Assembly (NCBI RefSeq): GCF_041051975.1
Contig: NZ_CP163435.1
Location: forward strand, 5,861,001 to 5,925,000
Direction of reading: 5' to 3'
Origin: Streptomyces sp. R21
GTDB lineage: Bacteria; Actinomycetota; Actinomycetes; Streptomycetales; Streptomycetaceae
DNA length: 64,000 nucleotides
Below, piece after piece: positions 16,803-23,944 of the stretch; position 1 is the first letter of the stretch, and each line of letters begins with the position of its first letter. Under the pieces are notes generated by a model that was not told where the DNA came from, made no database searches, and was given only the letters and a program-made list of their open reading frames with translations. The position numbers were made by a program, and so were the translations under genes.

Positions 16803-17684
16803 ATGCCTTCGAACGACCGCGACAAGAACGACGCGCCTCCGCTTCCGGAGCCGCTCCGTGTGCCCGTCGCCGACTCCCACACCCACCTGGACATGCAGTC
16901 CGGCACCGTCGAGGACGCCCTCGCCAAGGCCGCGTCGGTCGGTGTCACCACGGTCGTGCAGGTCGGCTGCGACCTCGCAGGGTCGCGCTGGGCGGCCGAG
17001 ACCGCGGCGGCCTACGACGCCGTCCACGCGACCGTCGCCCTGCACCCCAACGAAGCACCGCGCATCGTGCACGGGGACCCCGACGGATGGTCCCGGCAGG
17101 GCGCGCGCGAGCCCGGCGGGGACGCCGCGCTCGACGAGGCGCTCGCCGAGATCGACCGGCTGGCCGCGCTGGAGCAGGTCAAGGGCGTCGGCGAGACCGG
17201 GCTCGACTACTTCCGCACCGGGCCCGAGGGCAAGGCCGCCCAGGAGCGGTCCTTCCGGGCCCACATCGAGATCGCCAAACGGCACGGCAAGGCCCTGGTC
17301 ATCCACGACCGCGACGCCCACACCGACGTCCTGCGCGTCCTCAAGGAAGAGGGCGCCCCCGAGCGGACCGTCTTCCACTGCTACTCCGGCGACGCCGCCA
17401 TGGCCGAGATCTGCGCCCGCGCCGGGTACTTCATGTCCTTCGCCGGCAACATGACCTTCAAGAACGCCCAGCCGCTGCGGGACGCGCTCGCCGTGGCCCC
17501 GCTGGAACTCCTCCTCGTGGAGACCGACGCGCCCTTCCTGACGCCCGCGCCGTACCGCGGACGGCCCAACGCGCCCTATCTCATTCCGGTCACGGTGCGG
17601 GCCATGGCCGCGGTGCGGGGTGTGGGGGAGGACGCGCTGGCGGAGGCCGTCGCGGCCAACACGGCCCGCGCGTTCGATTACTGA
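16803..17684 (+). CDS. tatD: TatD-family metal-dependent hydrolase
   Basis: A 293-aa TIM-barrel metallohydrolase. Family members have DNase activity, linked to DNA repair or turnover; the physiological substrate is often unclear. Metal ligands seen: H26 and H28 in DSHTHLD, a Glu in VKGVGETGLDYFR, His in VIHDRDAH, His in RTVFHCYSGD, and Asp in LLVETDAPFLTP. The first 20 residues are a charged, disordered extension. It starts at ATG 16803, next to a -10 box, and lies upstream of rpfB. TatD-Rpf-KsgA-IspE is a recurrent actinomycete gene order. Confidence 0.92.
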   Translation: MPSNDRDKNDAPPLPEPLRVPVADSHTHLDMQSGTVEDALAKAASVGVTTVVQVGCDLAGSRWAAETAAAYDAVHATVALHPNEAPRIVHGDPDGWSRQGAREPGGDAALDEALAEIDRLAALEQVKGVGETGLDYFRTGPEGKAAQERSFRAHIEIAKRHGKALVIHDRDAHTDVLRVLKEEGAPERTVFHCYSGDAAMAEICARAGYFMSFAGNMTFKNAQPLRDALAVAPLELLLVETDAPFLTPAPYRGRPNAPYLIPVTVRAMAAVRGVGEDALAEAVAANTARAFDY

Positions 17685-17757
17685 CGAATAACGCTTCCAG
17701 GCGTTTCCCGGGGGCGCGCGGCCGGACAGTGTCGCAACACAGCGTGGCCGCGTTGCT

Positions 17758-17786
17758 TTGGAGAGTGACGACCTCTCCGCTAGGTT
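17758..17786 (+). promoter_or_regulatory. Candidate promoter of rpfB
   Basis: TTGGAG and TAGGTT are separated by 17 bp, a reasonable vegetative (HrdB-type) promoter, 40 bp upstream of the rpfB GTG. Confidence 0.4.
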
Positions 17787-17825
17787 CTGGTCGCCCTCGC
17801 CCCGATCCCTCCCTGGAGCGTCGTC

Positions 17826-19184
17826 GTGAGCAACTCGCAGTACGAGACGTATGAGCCGTACGCGGCGCATGAGCCGTACGAGCCGTACGGGAGTTCTGAG
17901 CCGTCGTCCCGGGACACGTACCGGCCCTCGTACGAGGCGTGGGCGGGGGCGGGCGCGGGGGCGGCCGAGGCGGAGGCCGCGACCGAGCCCCTGCTGCCCC
18001 GGCAGGGGGCCGCGGGGGACACCCTCCCGCAGGAGGCCGGTGGGCGGACCGCCGTGCCGCGGGTGACTCGGCGGAAGCGGCCCCCCGAGCGGCCCGACCC
18101 CCTGCGGCGGCTGCTCCCCCAGGCCCTCGTCGTCGCCTTTCTCGCCGGCGGCACCTCCGCCTTCGTCGCCAACGACAAGGCCATCGAGCTGAGTGTCGAC
18201 GGGAAGCCGCGCACGCTGCACACCTTCGCCGACGACGTGACCGAACTTCTCGCCGACGAGGGCGTGCGCGTGGGGGCGCACGACATCGTGGCGCCCGCCC
18301 CCGGTACCGCCCTCGCCAGCGGTGACGAGGTCGCCGTCCGCTACGGACGGCCCGTCCACCTCACCCTCGACGGGCAGCGGCGCCAGGTGTGGACCACCGC
18401 GCACACCGTGGACGGGGCGCTCAGGCAGCTCGGGGTGCGTGCGGAGGGCGCGTACGTGTCGACCTCGCGCTCCCAGCCGATCGGGCGCGCCGGGCTCGCC
18501 CTCGACGTCCGCACCGAGCGGACCGTCACCGTCATGGCCGACGGGCGGGCCCGCACCATCCGCACCAACGCCGCGACCGTTCGCGAGGCCGTCGACGAGG
18601 CCGGGATCACCCTCCACGGGCAGGACACCACGTCCGTCGCGCCCGGGAGCTTTCCGCGCGACGGGCAGACCGTCACCGTCATGCGGGTCACCGGGTCGAA
18701 GGAGGTTCGCGAGGAGCCGATTCCGTTCGATGTGCAGCGCTCCGACGACTCCTCGCTGTTCCGCGGGACCGAGGTCGTCGAGCAGGCCGGGCAGGCGGGG
18801 GTGCGGCGGGTGACGTTGTCGCTGCGGACCGTCAACGGCGTCAAGCAGAAGCCGAAGCGGATCCGGTCCGAGGTGGTGCGGGAGCCCCGTACGCAGATCG
18901 TGAAGGTCGGCACCAAGCCCATGCCGACGTCCGTCCAGGGCGCCGACCATCTGAACTGGTCCGGGCTCGCCGCCTGCGAGTCCGGCGGGCGGGCGGGGGC
19001 CGTCGACCCCTCCGGCACCTACGGCGGCCTCTACCAGTTCGACACCCACACCTGGCACAGCCTCGGCGGCTCCGGCCGCCCGCAGGACGCCCCGGCCGCC
19101 GAACAGACCCTCCGCGCGAAGAAGCTGTACGTGCGGCGGGGGGCGAGTCCTTGGCCGCATTGCGGGGGGCAGCTTCACGGGTGA
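17826..19184 (+). CDS. rpfB: Resuscitation-promoting factor (DUF348-G5-Rpf transglycosylase)
   Basis: A 452-aa exported muralytic enzyme that cleaves peptidoglycan and promotes germination or resuscitation. Order of parts: a Tyr/Pro/Glu-rich cytoplasmic start (YEPY repeats), a single TM anchor at about residues 98-118 (LPQALVVAFLAGGTSAFVAN), three DUF348 repeats (each VDGKPRT-like), a G5 domain with VREEPIPFDVQRSDD, and the C-terminal lysozyme-like Rpf domain. The catalytic Glu is in WSGLAACESGG (about residue 384). The GTG at 17826 has TGGAG upstream. This is the domain order of mycobacterial RpfB. Confidence 0.92.
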   Translation: MSNSQYETYEPYAAHEPYEPYGSSEPSSRDTYRPSYEAWAGAGAGAAEAEAATEPLLPRQGAAGDTLPQEAGGRTAVPRVTRRKRPPERPDPLRRLLPQALVVAFLAGGTSAFVANDKAIELSVDGKPRTLHTFADDVTELLADEGVRVGAHDIVAPAPGTALASGDEVAVRYGRPVHLTLDGQRRQVWTTAHTVDGALRQLGVRAEGAYVSTSRSQPIGRAGLALDVRTERTVTVMADGRARTIRTNAATVREAVDEAGITLHGQDTTSVAPGSFPRDGQTVTVMRVTGSKEVREEPIPFDVQRSDDSSLFRGTEVVEQAGQAGVRRVTLSLRTVNGVKQKPKRIRSEVVREPRTQIVKVGTKPMPTSVQGADHLNWSGLAACESGGRAGAVDPSGTYGGLYQFDTHTWHSLGGSGRPQDAPAAEQTLRAKKLYVRRGASPWPHCGGQLHG

Positions 19185-19196
19185 CGTTCGCGTTTG

Positions 19197-19540
19197 CTGG
19201 CGTCGGCGCCTTTCGCAGGGGGTGCGGTGGGTGGGTCGGGGCCGTGCCGGTACGTTCTGCCCGTCGCCGCGTGGGCGTACTGCCCGGGGGTTGCATACGG
19301 CGGGACTTGGCGGGCGGTCTGCTACGCGACGGGCAGGAACGTACCGGCACGGCCCCTTGCGTGCGTACGCGACTGCGGGTGCGTGGTCGTCCTCCCTGCG
19401 GGCAGTCGTGCCGCTGGGGCGGCACGGGTGGGCGCAGGCGTCGCCTCGTAAGCGCCGAGTTGCGCGACCCACCCCCGCCCAGCACCCACGCCGGGTGACT
19501 GTTCGAACAAAGAGTGACCGGGGTTTGCCCACCCGCCCCG
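19197..19540 (+). repeat. Dispersed structured repeat, copy A
   Basis: A ~344-bp non-coding element fills most of the 430-bp gap between rpfB and ksgA. A second copy is at 54134-54486, about 97 percent identical over a ~250-bp core by eye. It contains a 30-bp hairpin (19238-19267 with 19326-19356, one bulge, 58-nt loop), a second perfect hairpin GTGCCGC-TGGG-GCGGCAC, and a closing helix pairing GGGTGGGTCG with CGACCCACCC. It begins 13 bp after the rpfB stop. Short frames inside it (for example the one with GTWRAVCYATGR) are shared by both copies but show no independent sign of coding. Confidence 0.85.
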
Positions 19541-19572
19541 GGCGCCCCCTGCTCAGGGGGTGCCCGGGGCGG
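19533..19572 (+). terminator. Strong hairpin between repeat copy A and ksgA
   Basis: An 18-bp stem with one G-T wobble (19533-19550 with 19555-19572) closes the tetraloop GCTC. It lies just before the ksgA promoter and probably ends rpfB-derived transcription. Confidence 0.75.
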
Positions 19573-19602
19573 TGGTGGCCCCGCGCGGTGGGATGCGCCC
19601 CG

Positions 19603-19608
19603 TACCCT
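19603..19608 (+). promoter_or_regulatory. -10 element of ksgA, probably leaderless
   Basis: TACCCT ends 6 bases before the GTG at 19615; the start codon would be at or near the transcript 5' end. Confidence 0.45.
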
Positions 19609-19614
19609 GGTGGG

Positions 19615-20487
19615 GTGACCAGCCCCACCCCCGACGCCCTCCTGGGCCCCGCCGATGTCCGCGAACTCGCGGGTGCCCTCGGCGTGCGGCCCACCAAGCA
19701 GCGCGGCCAGAACTTTGTGATCGATGCGAACACCGTGCGGCGTATCGTGCGGACCGCCGAGGTGCGGCCCGACGATGTGGTGGTGGAGGTGGGCCCCGGA
19801 CTCGGGTCGCTGACGCTCGCCCTGCTGGAGGTCGCCGACCGCGTCGTCGCCGTCGAGATCGACGACGTACTGGCGGGGGCGCTGCCCGCGACCGTCGCCG
19901 CGCGGATGCCCGGGCGGGCCGAGCGGTTCGCGCTGGTGCACTCCGACGCCATGCACGTGCAGGAGCTGCCGGGCCCCGCGCCCACCGCGCTCGTCGCCAA
20001 CCTGCCGTACAACGTCGCCGTACCCGTGCTGCTGCACATGCTGGAGACCTTCCCCAGCATCGAGCGCACGCTCGTGATGGTGCAGGCCGAGGTCGCCGAC
20101 CGGCTCGCCGCCCCGCCGGGCTCGAAGGTCTACGGCGTTCCCTCGGTGAAGGCCAACTGGTACGCCGAGGTGAAGCGGGCCGGATCCATCGGGCGGACCG
20201 TCTTCTGGCCCGCCCCGAACGTCGACAGCGGGCTTGTCTCGCTGGTGCGGCGGGAGGAGCCGATCAAGACCACCGCGTCGAGGCGGGAGGTTTTCGCTGT
20301 TGTCGATGCTGCTTTCGCGCAGCGCAGGAAGACCCTGCGGGCCGCCCTTGCCGGGTGGGCCGGGTCCGCTCCGGCTGCGGAGGCCGCGCTTGTTGCCGCC
20401 GGGGTCTCGCCGCAGGCTCGCGGGGAGTCGCTGACGGTCGAGGAGTTCGCCCGTATCGCCGAGAACAAGGAGCCGGCCCAGTCGTGA
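19615..20487 (+). CDS. rsmA: 16S rRNA (adenine1518-N6/adenine1519-N6)-dimethyltransferase
   Basis: A 290-aa SAM-dependent enzyme (KsgA) that dimethylates two adjacent adenines near the 3' end of 16S rRNA during 30S assembly. Motifs: KQRGQNFVIDANTVRRIV at the N-terminus, SAM-binding VEVGPGLGSLTLALLE, and the catalytic NLPYNVAVPVL. The C-terminal helical domain includes AFAQRRKTLRAAL. The GTG at 19615 is preferred over longer frames that run into the upstream repeat. The stop overlaps the ispE start by 4 bp, so the two are co-translated. Confidence 0.95.
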   Translation: MTSPTPDALLGPADVRELAGALGVRPTKQRGQNFVIDANTVRRIVRTAEVRPDDVVVEVGPGLGSLTLALLEVADRVVAVEIDDVLAGALPATVAARMPGRAERFALVHSDAMHVQELPGPAPTALVANLPYNVAVPVLLHMLETFPSIERTLVMVQAEVADRLAAPPGSKVYGVPSVKANWYAEVKRAGSIGRTVFWPAPNVDSGLVSLVRREEPIKTTASRREVFAVVDAAFAQRRKTLRAALAGWAGSAPAAEAALVAAGVSPQARGESLTVEEFARIAENKEPAQS

Positions 20488-21380
20488 CGGTGAGCGTGCG
20501 CGTTCCCGCCAAGGTCAATGTCCAGCTCGCGGTGGGCGCCGCCCGCCCCGACGGGTTCCACGACCTGGCCAATGTCTTTCTCGCCGTGGGGCTCTACGAC
20601 GAGGTCACGGTGAGTGCCTCGGGGGGTGGGCTGCGGGTCACCTGCTCCGGGGCCGACGCCGGGCAGGTGCCGCTTGATCGTACGAACCTTGCCGCCCGGG
20701 CCGCCGAAGCGCTGGCCTCGCGGTATGGGCTGGTGCCTGATGTGCACATTCATATCGCCAAGGACATTCCCGTCGCGGGTGGGATGGCCGGTGGCAGTGC
20801 CGACGGTGCCGGTGCGTTGGTCGCCTGTGACGCGTTGTGGGGGACGGGCGCCTCCCGGGATGAACTGCTCGACATCTGCGCCGAGTTGGGCAGCGATGTG
20901 CCGTTCAGTCTGGTGGGTGGGGCCGCGCTGGGGGTCGGGCGCGGGGAGCAGCTGAGGACGCTTGAGGTCGGTGGGGCCTTCCACTGGGTGTTCGCCATGG
21001 CCGAGCGCGGCTTGTCCACTCCGGCTGTTTTCCGCGAGTTCGATCGGCTGAGTGCCGGGGTGCGGGTTCCCGAGCCCGTCGCCTCGCAGGAGTTGATCGA
21101 GGCTCTGGCCAAGGGGGATGCGTCCGCCCTTGCCGGTGCAGTGTCCAACGACCTTCAGCCCGCTGCCCTTTCGCTCTTCCCGGAGCTGGCGGAGACGCTG
21201 TCGGTGGGGCGCGGCGCCGGCGCCCTTGCCACGCTGGTTTCCGGGTCCGGGCCCACCACCGCCTTCCTCGCGGAGAACGCCGAGGCCGCGGAGCACGTCG
21301 CCGAGGTGCTGCTCGCCTCCGGGAGCTGCCGGGCCGCGCGGGTCACCGAAGGGCCCGCTTCCGGCGCCACCGTGCTGTAA
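20484..21380 (+). CDS. ispE: 4-diphosphocytidyl-2-C-methyl-D-erythritol kinase IspE
   Basis: A 298-aa GHMP-family kinase that phosphorylates CDP-methylerythritol in the MEP isoprenoid pathway. Motifs: N-terminal VRVPAKVNVQLAVGAARPDG, the ATP-binding loop IPVAGGMAGGSADGAGAL, and the late VSGSGPTTAFL. The length is normal. The GTG overlaps the end of ksgA by 4 bp, the usual actinomycete coupling. An inverted repeat follows 6 bp after the stop. Confidence 0.95.
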   Translation: MTVSVRVPAKVNVQLAVGAARPDGFHDLANVFLAVGLYDEVTVSASGGGLRVTCSGADAGQVPLDRTNLAARAAEALASRYGLVPDVHIHIAKDIPVAGGMAGGSADGAGALVACDALWGTGASRDELLDICAELGSDVPFSLVGGAALGVGRGEQLRTLEVGGAFHWVFAMAERGLSTPAVFREFDRLSAGVRVPEPVASQELIEALAKGDASALAGAVSNDLQPAALSLFPELAETLSVGRGAGALATLVSGSGPTTAFLAENAEAAEHVAEVLLASGSCRAARVTEGPASGATVL

Positions 21381-21385
21381 GAGGG

Positions 21386-21410
21386 CGTACTCAGACGTGA
21401 GTTGAGTACG
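21386..21410. promoter_or_regulatory. Inverted repeat CGTACTCA-N9-TGAGTACG
   Basis: A perfect 8-bp dyad with a 9-bp spacer lies 6 bp after ispE and 44 bp before the acyltransferase start. It could be a weak terminator or an operator for the acyltransferase gene. Confidence 0.4.
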
Positions 21411-21453
21411 TGCGCGCTGATGTCCGGGCGGGGGCCGGCGCGAACGTACCTTC

Positions 21454-22821
21454 ATGGGATCAAGCGTTCGTGACCTCGCCGCGGCCACGCCTGCCTCGCG
21501 TGACAAGTACATCGACCTGCTGCGGGTCGCCTCGCTCGGCACGGTGGTGCTCGGGCACTGGCTGATGGCCGCCGTGACCGTCGGGGGCGACGGGAAGGTC
21601 GAGGTCGGCAATCTGCTCGCCGTACGGCCCGGGCTTCAACTGCTCACCTGGGTACTGCAGATCATGCCCGTGTTCTTCTTCGTCGGCGGGTTCTCGCACG
21701 CCCTGTCCTACCGCTCGCTCCGGAAGAAGGCGGGCGGGACGTCTGTGTACTCCGCCTTTCTGCGGGCGCGGCTGCAGCGGTTGCTGCGGCCGACCGTCGT
21801 CTTCGTGGGGGTCTGGGGGGCTGCTGCCGTACTGCTCGAACTGGGAGGCGGCGGTGGCGGGTTGATCGATGTCTCGTTGCGGTTGGTCGCCCAGCCGTTG
21901 TGGTTCATCGGGATCTATCTGGCGATGGTGGCTTTCACACCGCCGCTGCTGCGGCTTCATGAGCGGTACGGGTGGGGGGCCTTCGGGGGGCTCGTGGCCG
22001 GTGCCGGGTGTGTGGATGTGCTGCGGTTCGTGGTGGGGGTTTCCTATGTGGAGTTCCTGAACTTCGCATTCGTCTGGCTCGCGGTGCATCAGCTGGGGTT
22101 CCTGCGGGCCGACGGGAAGCTGCGGATGCCGGGTGTGATGGCGGGGTGCGGGGTTGCCGGGGCCGTGCTGCTCGTGGCTTACGGGCCCTATCCGTTGTCG
22201 ATGGTCGGGATGCCCGGCGAGAAGATCTCCAACATGGCGCCGCCCAGCTTCGCGCTGCTGTGCCATGGGGTCTGGCTGGTCGGTGCGGTGGAGCTGTTGC
22301 GGGGGCCGGCGACCCGGTGGCTTCGGCGGCCTCGGGTGTGGCGTGCGGTCGTTGTCGCGGGCGGGGTGTCCATGACCGCCTTCTTGTGGCACCTCACCGC
22401 GATGCTCGGGGTGTACGGGGCGCTGCTCGCGCTGGATGTGCCGCTGCCCGAGCCCGGGAGCGGGGGCTGGTGGGCGCAGGTGCCGGTACGGGTGGTCGTC
22501 GCCGCGGCGCTCACCGGGGTGCTGGTGGGTGCGTTTCGGGGGTTTGAACGGCCCGGGGCGGGCGGGGAGTCGAGGGTGCCCTCCGGGGGCGCGGGGGCGG
22601 TCGCCGCGCTCGGGGTCACGCTCTGTCTCTTCGGGGTGCTGGGGCTCTCCACGGTCGGCTTCGGAGGGATCCTCGAAGGGCGCAGCGCGATGCTCGTCGC
22701 CGTACGCGTGACCGCTCCGGTGGCCGTCGCGATGACGCTCGTGGGATGGCTGCTCGTGGAGCGGGCCGGGCGGGGGCGGCGGGTGGTTGCCGGGGAGCGG
22801 GAGCGCGCACATTCTGCATAA
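21454..22821 (+). CDS. Acyltransferase-3 family membrane protein
   Basis: A 455-aa polytopic membrane protein. The N-terminal DKYIDLLRVASLGTVVLGHW and the following MPVFFFVGGFSH match the acyltransferase-3 (OafA/NodX) family, which O-acylates sugars, antibiotics or lipids at the membrane. About ten hydrophobic segments are visible. The acceptor is unknown. A C-terminal Arg-rich tail (GRGRRVVAGERER) faces the cytoplasm. The ATG at 21454 lacks a strong ribosome-binding site. Codon use from 20.6 to 22.8 kb is slightly more G/T-rich at wobble positions than neighbouring genes. Confidence 0.82.
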   Translation: MGSSVRDLAAATPASRDKYIDLLRVASLGTVVLGHWLMAAVTVGGDGKVEVGNLLAVRPGLQLLTWVLQIMPVFFFVGGFSHALSYRSLRKKAGGTSVYSAFLRARLQRLLRPTVVFVGVWGAAAVLLELGGGGGGLIDVSLRLVAQPLWFIGIYLAMVAFTPPLLRLHERYGWGAFGGLVAGAGCVDVLRFVVGVSYVEFLNFAFVWLAVHQLGFLRADGKLRMPGVMAGCGVAGAVLLVAYGPYPLSMVGMPGEKISNMAPPSFALLCHGVWLVGAVELLRGPATRWLRRPRVWRAVVVAGGVSMTAFLWHLTAMLGVYGALLALDVPLPEPGSGGWWAQVPVRVVVAAALTGVLVGAFRGFERPGAGGESRVPSGGAGAVAALGVTLCLFGVLGLSTVGFGGILEGRSAMLVAVRVTAPVAVAMTLVGWLLVERAGRGRRVVAGERERAHSA

Positions 22822-22965
22822 ATATGCAGGTCAGATGTAACCTACGCCACAGTAATTTAATTCTCATCTATTTCCCTCAAGATCCCTTTTTGAGCGCTCT
22901 GCCCCTCAGTCGGTGCTGGCATGATCAGCTCTCCCCGGTCTCCTGTTACCGGCGGTATTTCCGTG

Positions 22966-22985
22966 CGCGCGGGTCTGCCCGCGCG
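22966..22985 (+). promoter_or_regulatory. GC hairpin in the leader of the MHYT gene
   Basis: An 8-bp perfect stem (CGCGCGGG/CCCGCGCG) with loop TCTG lies 20 bp before the MHYT start. The rest of the 184-bp gap (22822-23005) is unusually AT-rich near 22820-22890 and probably holds the promoter. Confidence 0.35.
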
Positions 22986-23005
22986 ACGGGTGAGAGGGGT
23001 TCCCC

Positions 23006-23785
23006 ATGGGACACATGGACCACTTCAGCGCCGGATGGGTCACTCCCGTCCTCTCCTATCTGATGGCCTGCGTCGGCTCCGCGCTCGGACTGCGATGCAC
23101 CGTCCGGGCACTCGAGTCCGACGGCGCCTCCCGGCGCAACTGGCTGCTGCTGGCCTCGATCGCCATCGGCTCCGGCATCTGGACCATGCACTTCATCGCG
23201 ATGATGGGCTTCAGCGTCGACGGGACACCGATCCGCTACGACGTCCCGCTGACCGCCCTCAGCCTGCTCATGTCCGTCGGTGTCGTCGCCGCCGGTGTCT
23301 TCACCGCCGGATACGGGCGCTCCCGCGTGACCTCGGTCGCCCTCGGCGGCCTCGGCACCGGCCTCGGCGTCGCCGCCATGCACTACACCGGCATGGCCGC
23401 GCTCAACCTGCACGGCACGGTGCACTACGACCCCGCGCTCGTCGTCGCCTCCGTCGTGATCGCGGTCGTCGCCGCGACCGCCGCGCTCACCCTCACCCTC
23501 ATCGTGCGCGGACCCGTGCTGGCCACCGTCGCCGCGCTCGTCATGGGGATCGCGGTCAGCAGCATGCACTACACCGCGATGTACGCCGTCAGCATCAGCC
23601 TCGCGCCCAGCAGCGCCGCCCTGTCCGGAGCCACGGCCACCGAGTTCATCTTCCCGCTCGCCGTCGTGCTCGGCTCCTTCCTCTTCCTGGCCTCCGCGTA
23701 CGTCGCCCTGTCGCCCACCGGCAAGCGGCACGAGTCGGCCGCCGCCGCCGAACTCCTGCGCCAGGTCGAGCTGTCCACCGCCTGA
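23006..23785 (+). CDS. MHYT-domain membrane sensor
   Basis: A 259-aa protein with seven predicted TM helices and the three diagnostic motifs of the MHYT domain: MHFIAM at residues 61-66, MHYTGM at 125-130, and MHYTAM at 187-192. These face the outer side of the membrane and are proposed to bind a copper ion that senses O2, CO or NO. Here the domain stands alone, with no GGDEF/EAL or kinase output, as in other Streptomyces. The ATG at 23006 follows GAGAGGGG. The NIT-domain kinase gene 159 bp downstream may be a functional partner, but that is inference. Confidence 0.88.
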   Translation: MGHMDHFSAGWVTPVLSYLMACVGSALGLRCTVRALESDGASRRNWLLLASIAIGSGIWTMHFIAMMGFSVDGTPIRYDVPLTALSLLMSVGVVAAGVFTAGYGRSRVTSVALGGLGTGLGVAAMHYTGMAALNLHGTVHYDPALVVASVVIAVVAATAALTLTLIVRGPVLATVAALVMGIAVSSMHYTAMYAVSISLAPSSAALSGATATEFIFPLAVVLGSFLFLASAYVALSPTGKRHESAAAAELLRQVELSTA

Positions 23786-23874
23786 GCCGCCGCACGGCCG
23801 TCGGCGCCGCGTCCCCGTCTACCTCTCCCGCCGCCTGTCCGTGAGGCGCCGCAGGGCCTTCTCCTTCCCCCACT

Positions 23875-23928
23875 TTCCTCCCTGTTCCTCCCTGTTCCTC
23901 CCTGTTCCCCCCTGAACTTTCCTCCCTG
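23875..23928. repeat. 10-bp tandem repeats (TTCCTCCCTG) before the NIT-kinase gene
   Basis: Four consecutive units start at 23875, 23885, 23895 and 23905 (the last with one mismatch); a fifth begins at 23919. The tract is pyrimidine-rich and ends 16 bp before the start codon. Confidence 0.85.
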
Positions 23929-23944
23929 AACGAGGTCCCCCCAC

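Noticed and set aside
17685..17825. A c-di-AMP (ydaO) riboswitch before rpfB, as known for some Streptomyces rpf genes
   Set aside because: The leader is only about 40 nt after the candidate promoter and shows none of the expected long conserved fold.
19194..19451. Small protein-coding frame inside repeat copy A (and 54171-54461 in copy B)
   Set aside because: The frames are similar only because the DNA is nearly identical, the two C-termini diverge through an indel, and the substitutions preserve RNA pairing rather than protein.
15159..20069. A 1636-codon open frame on the minus strand
   Set aside because: It is antisense to rsmI, tatD, rpfB and ksgA. High GC leaves few stop codons in shadow frames; the product has low-complexity Arg/Gly/Pro composition and no motifs.
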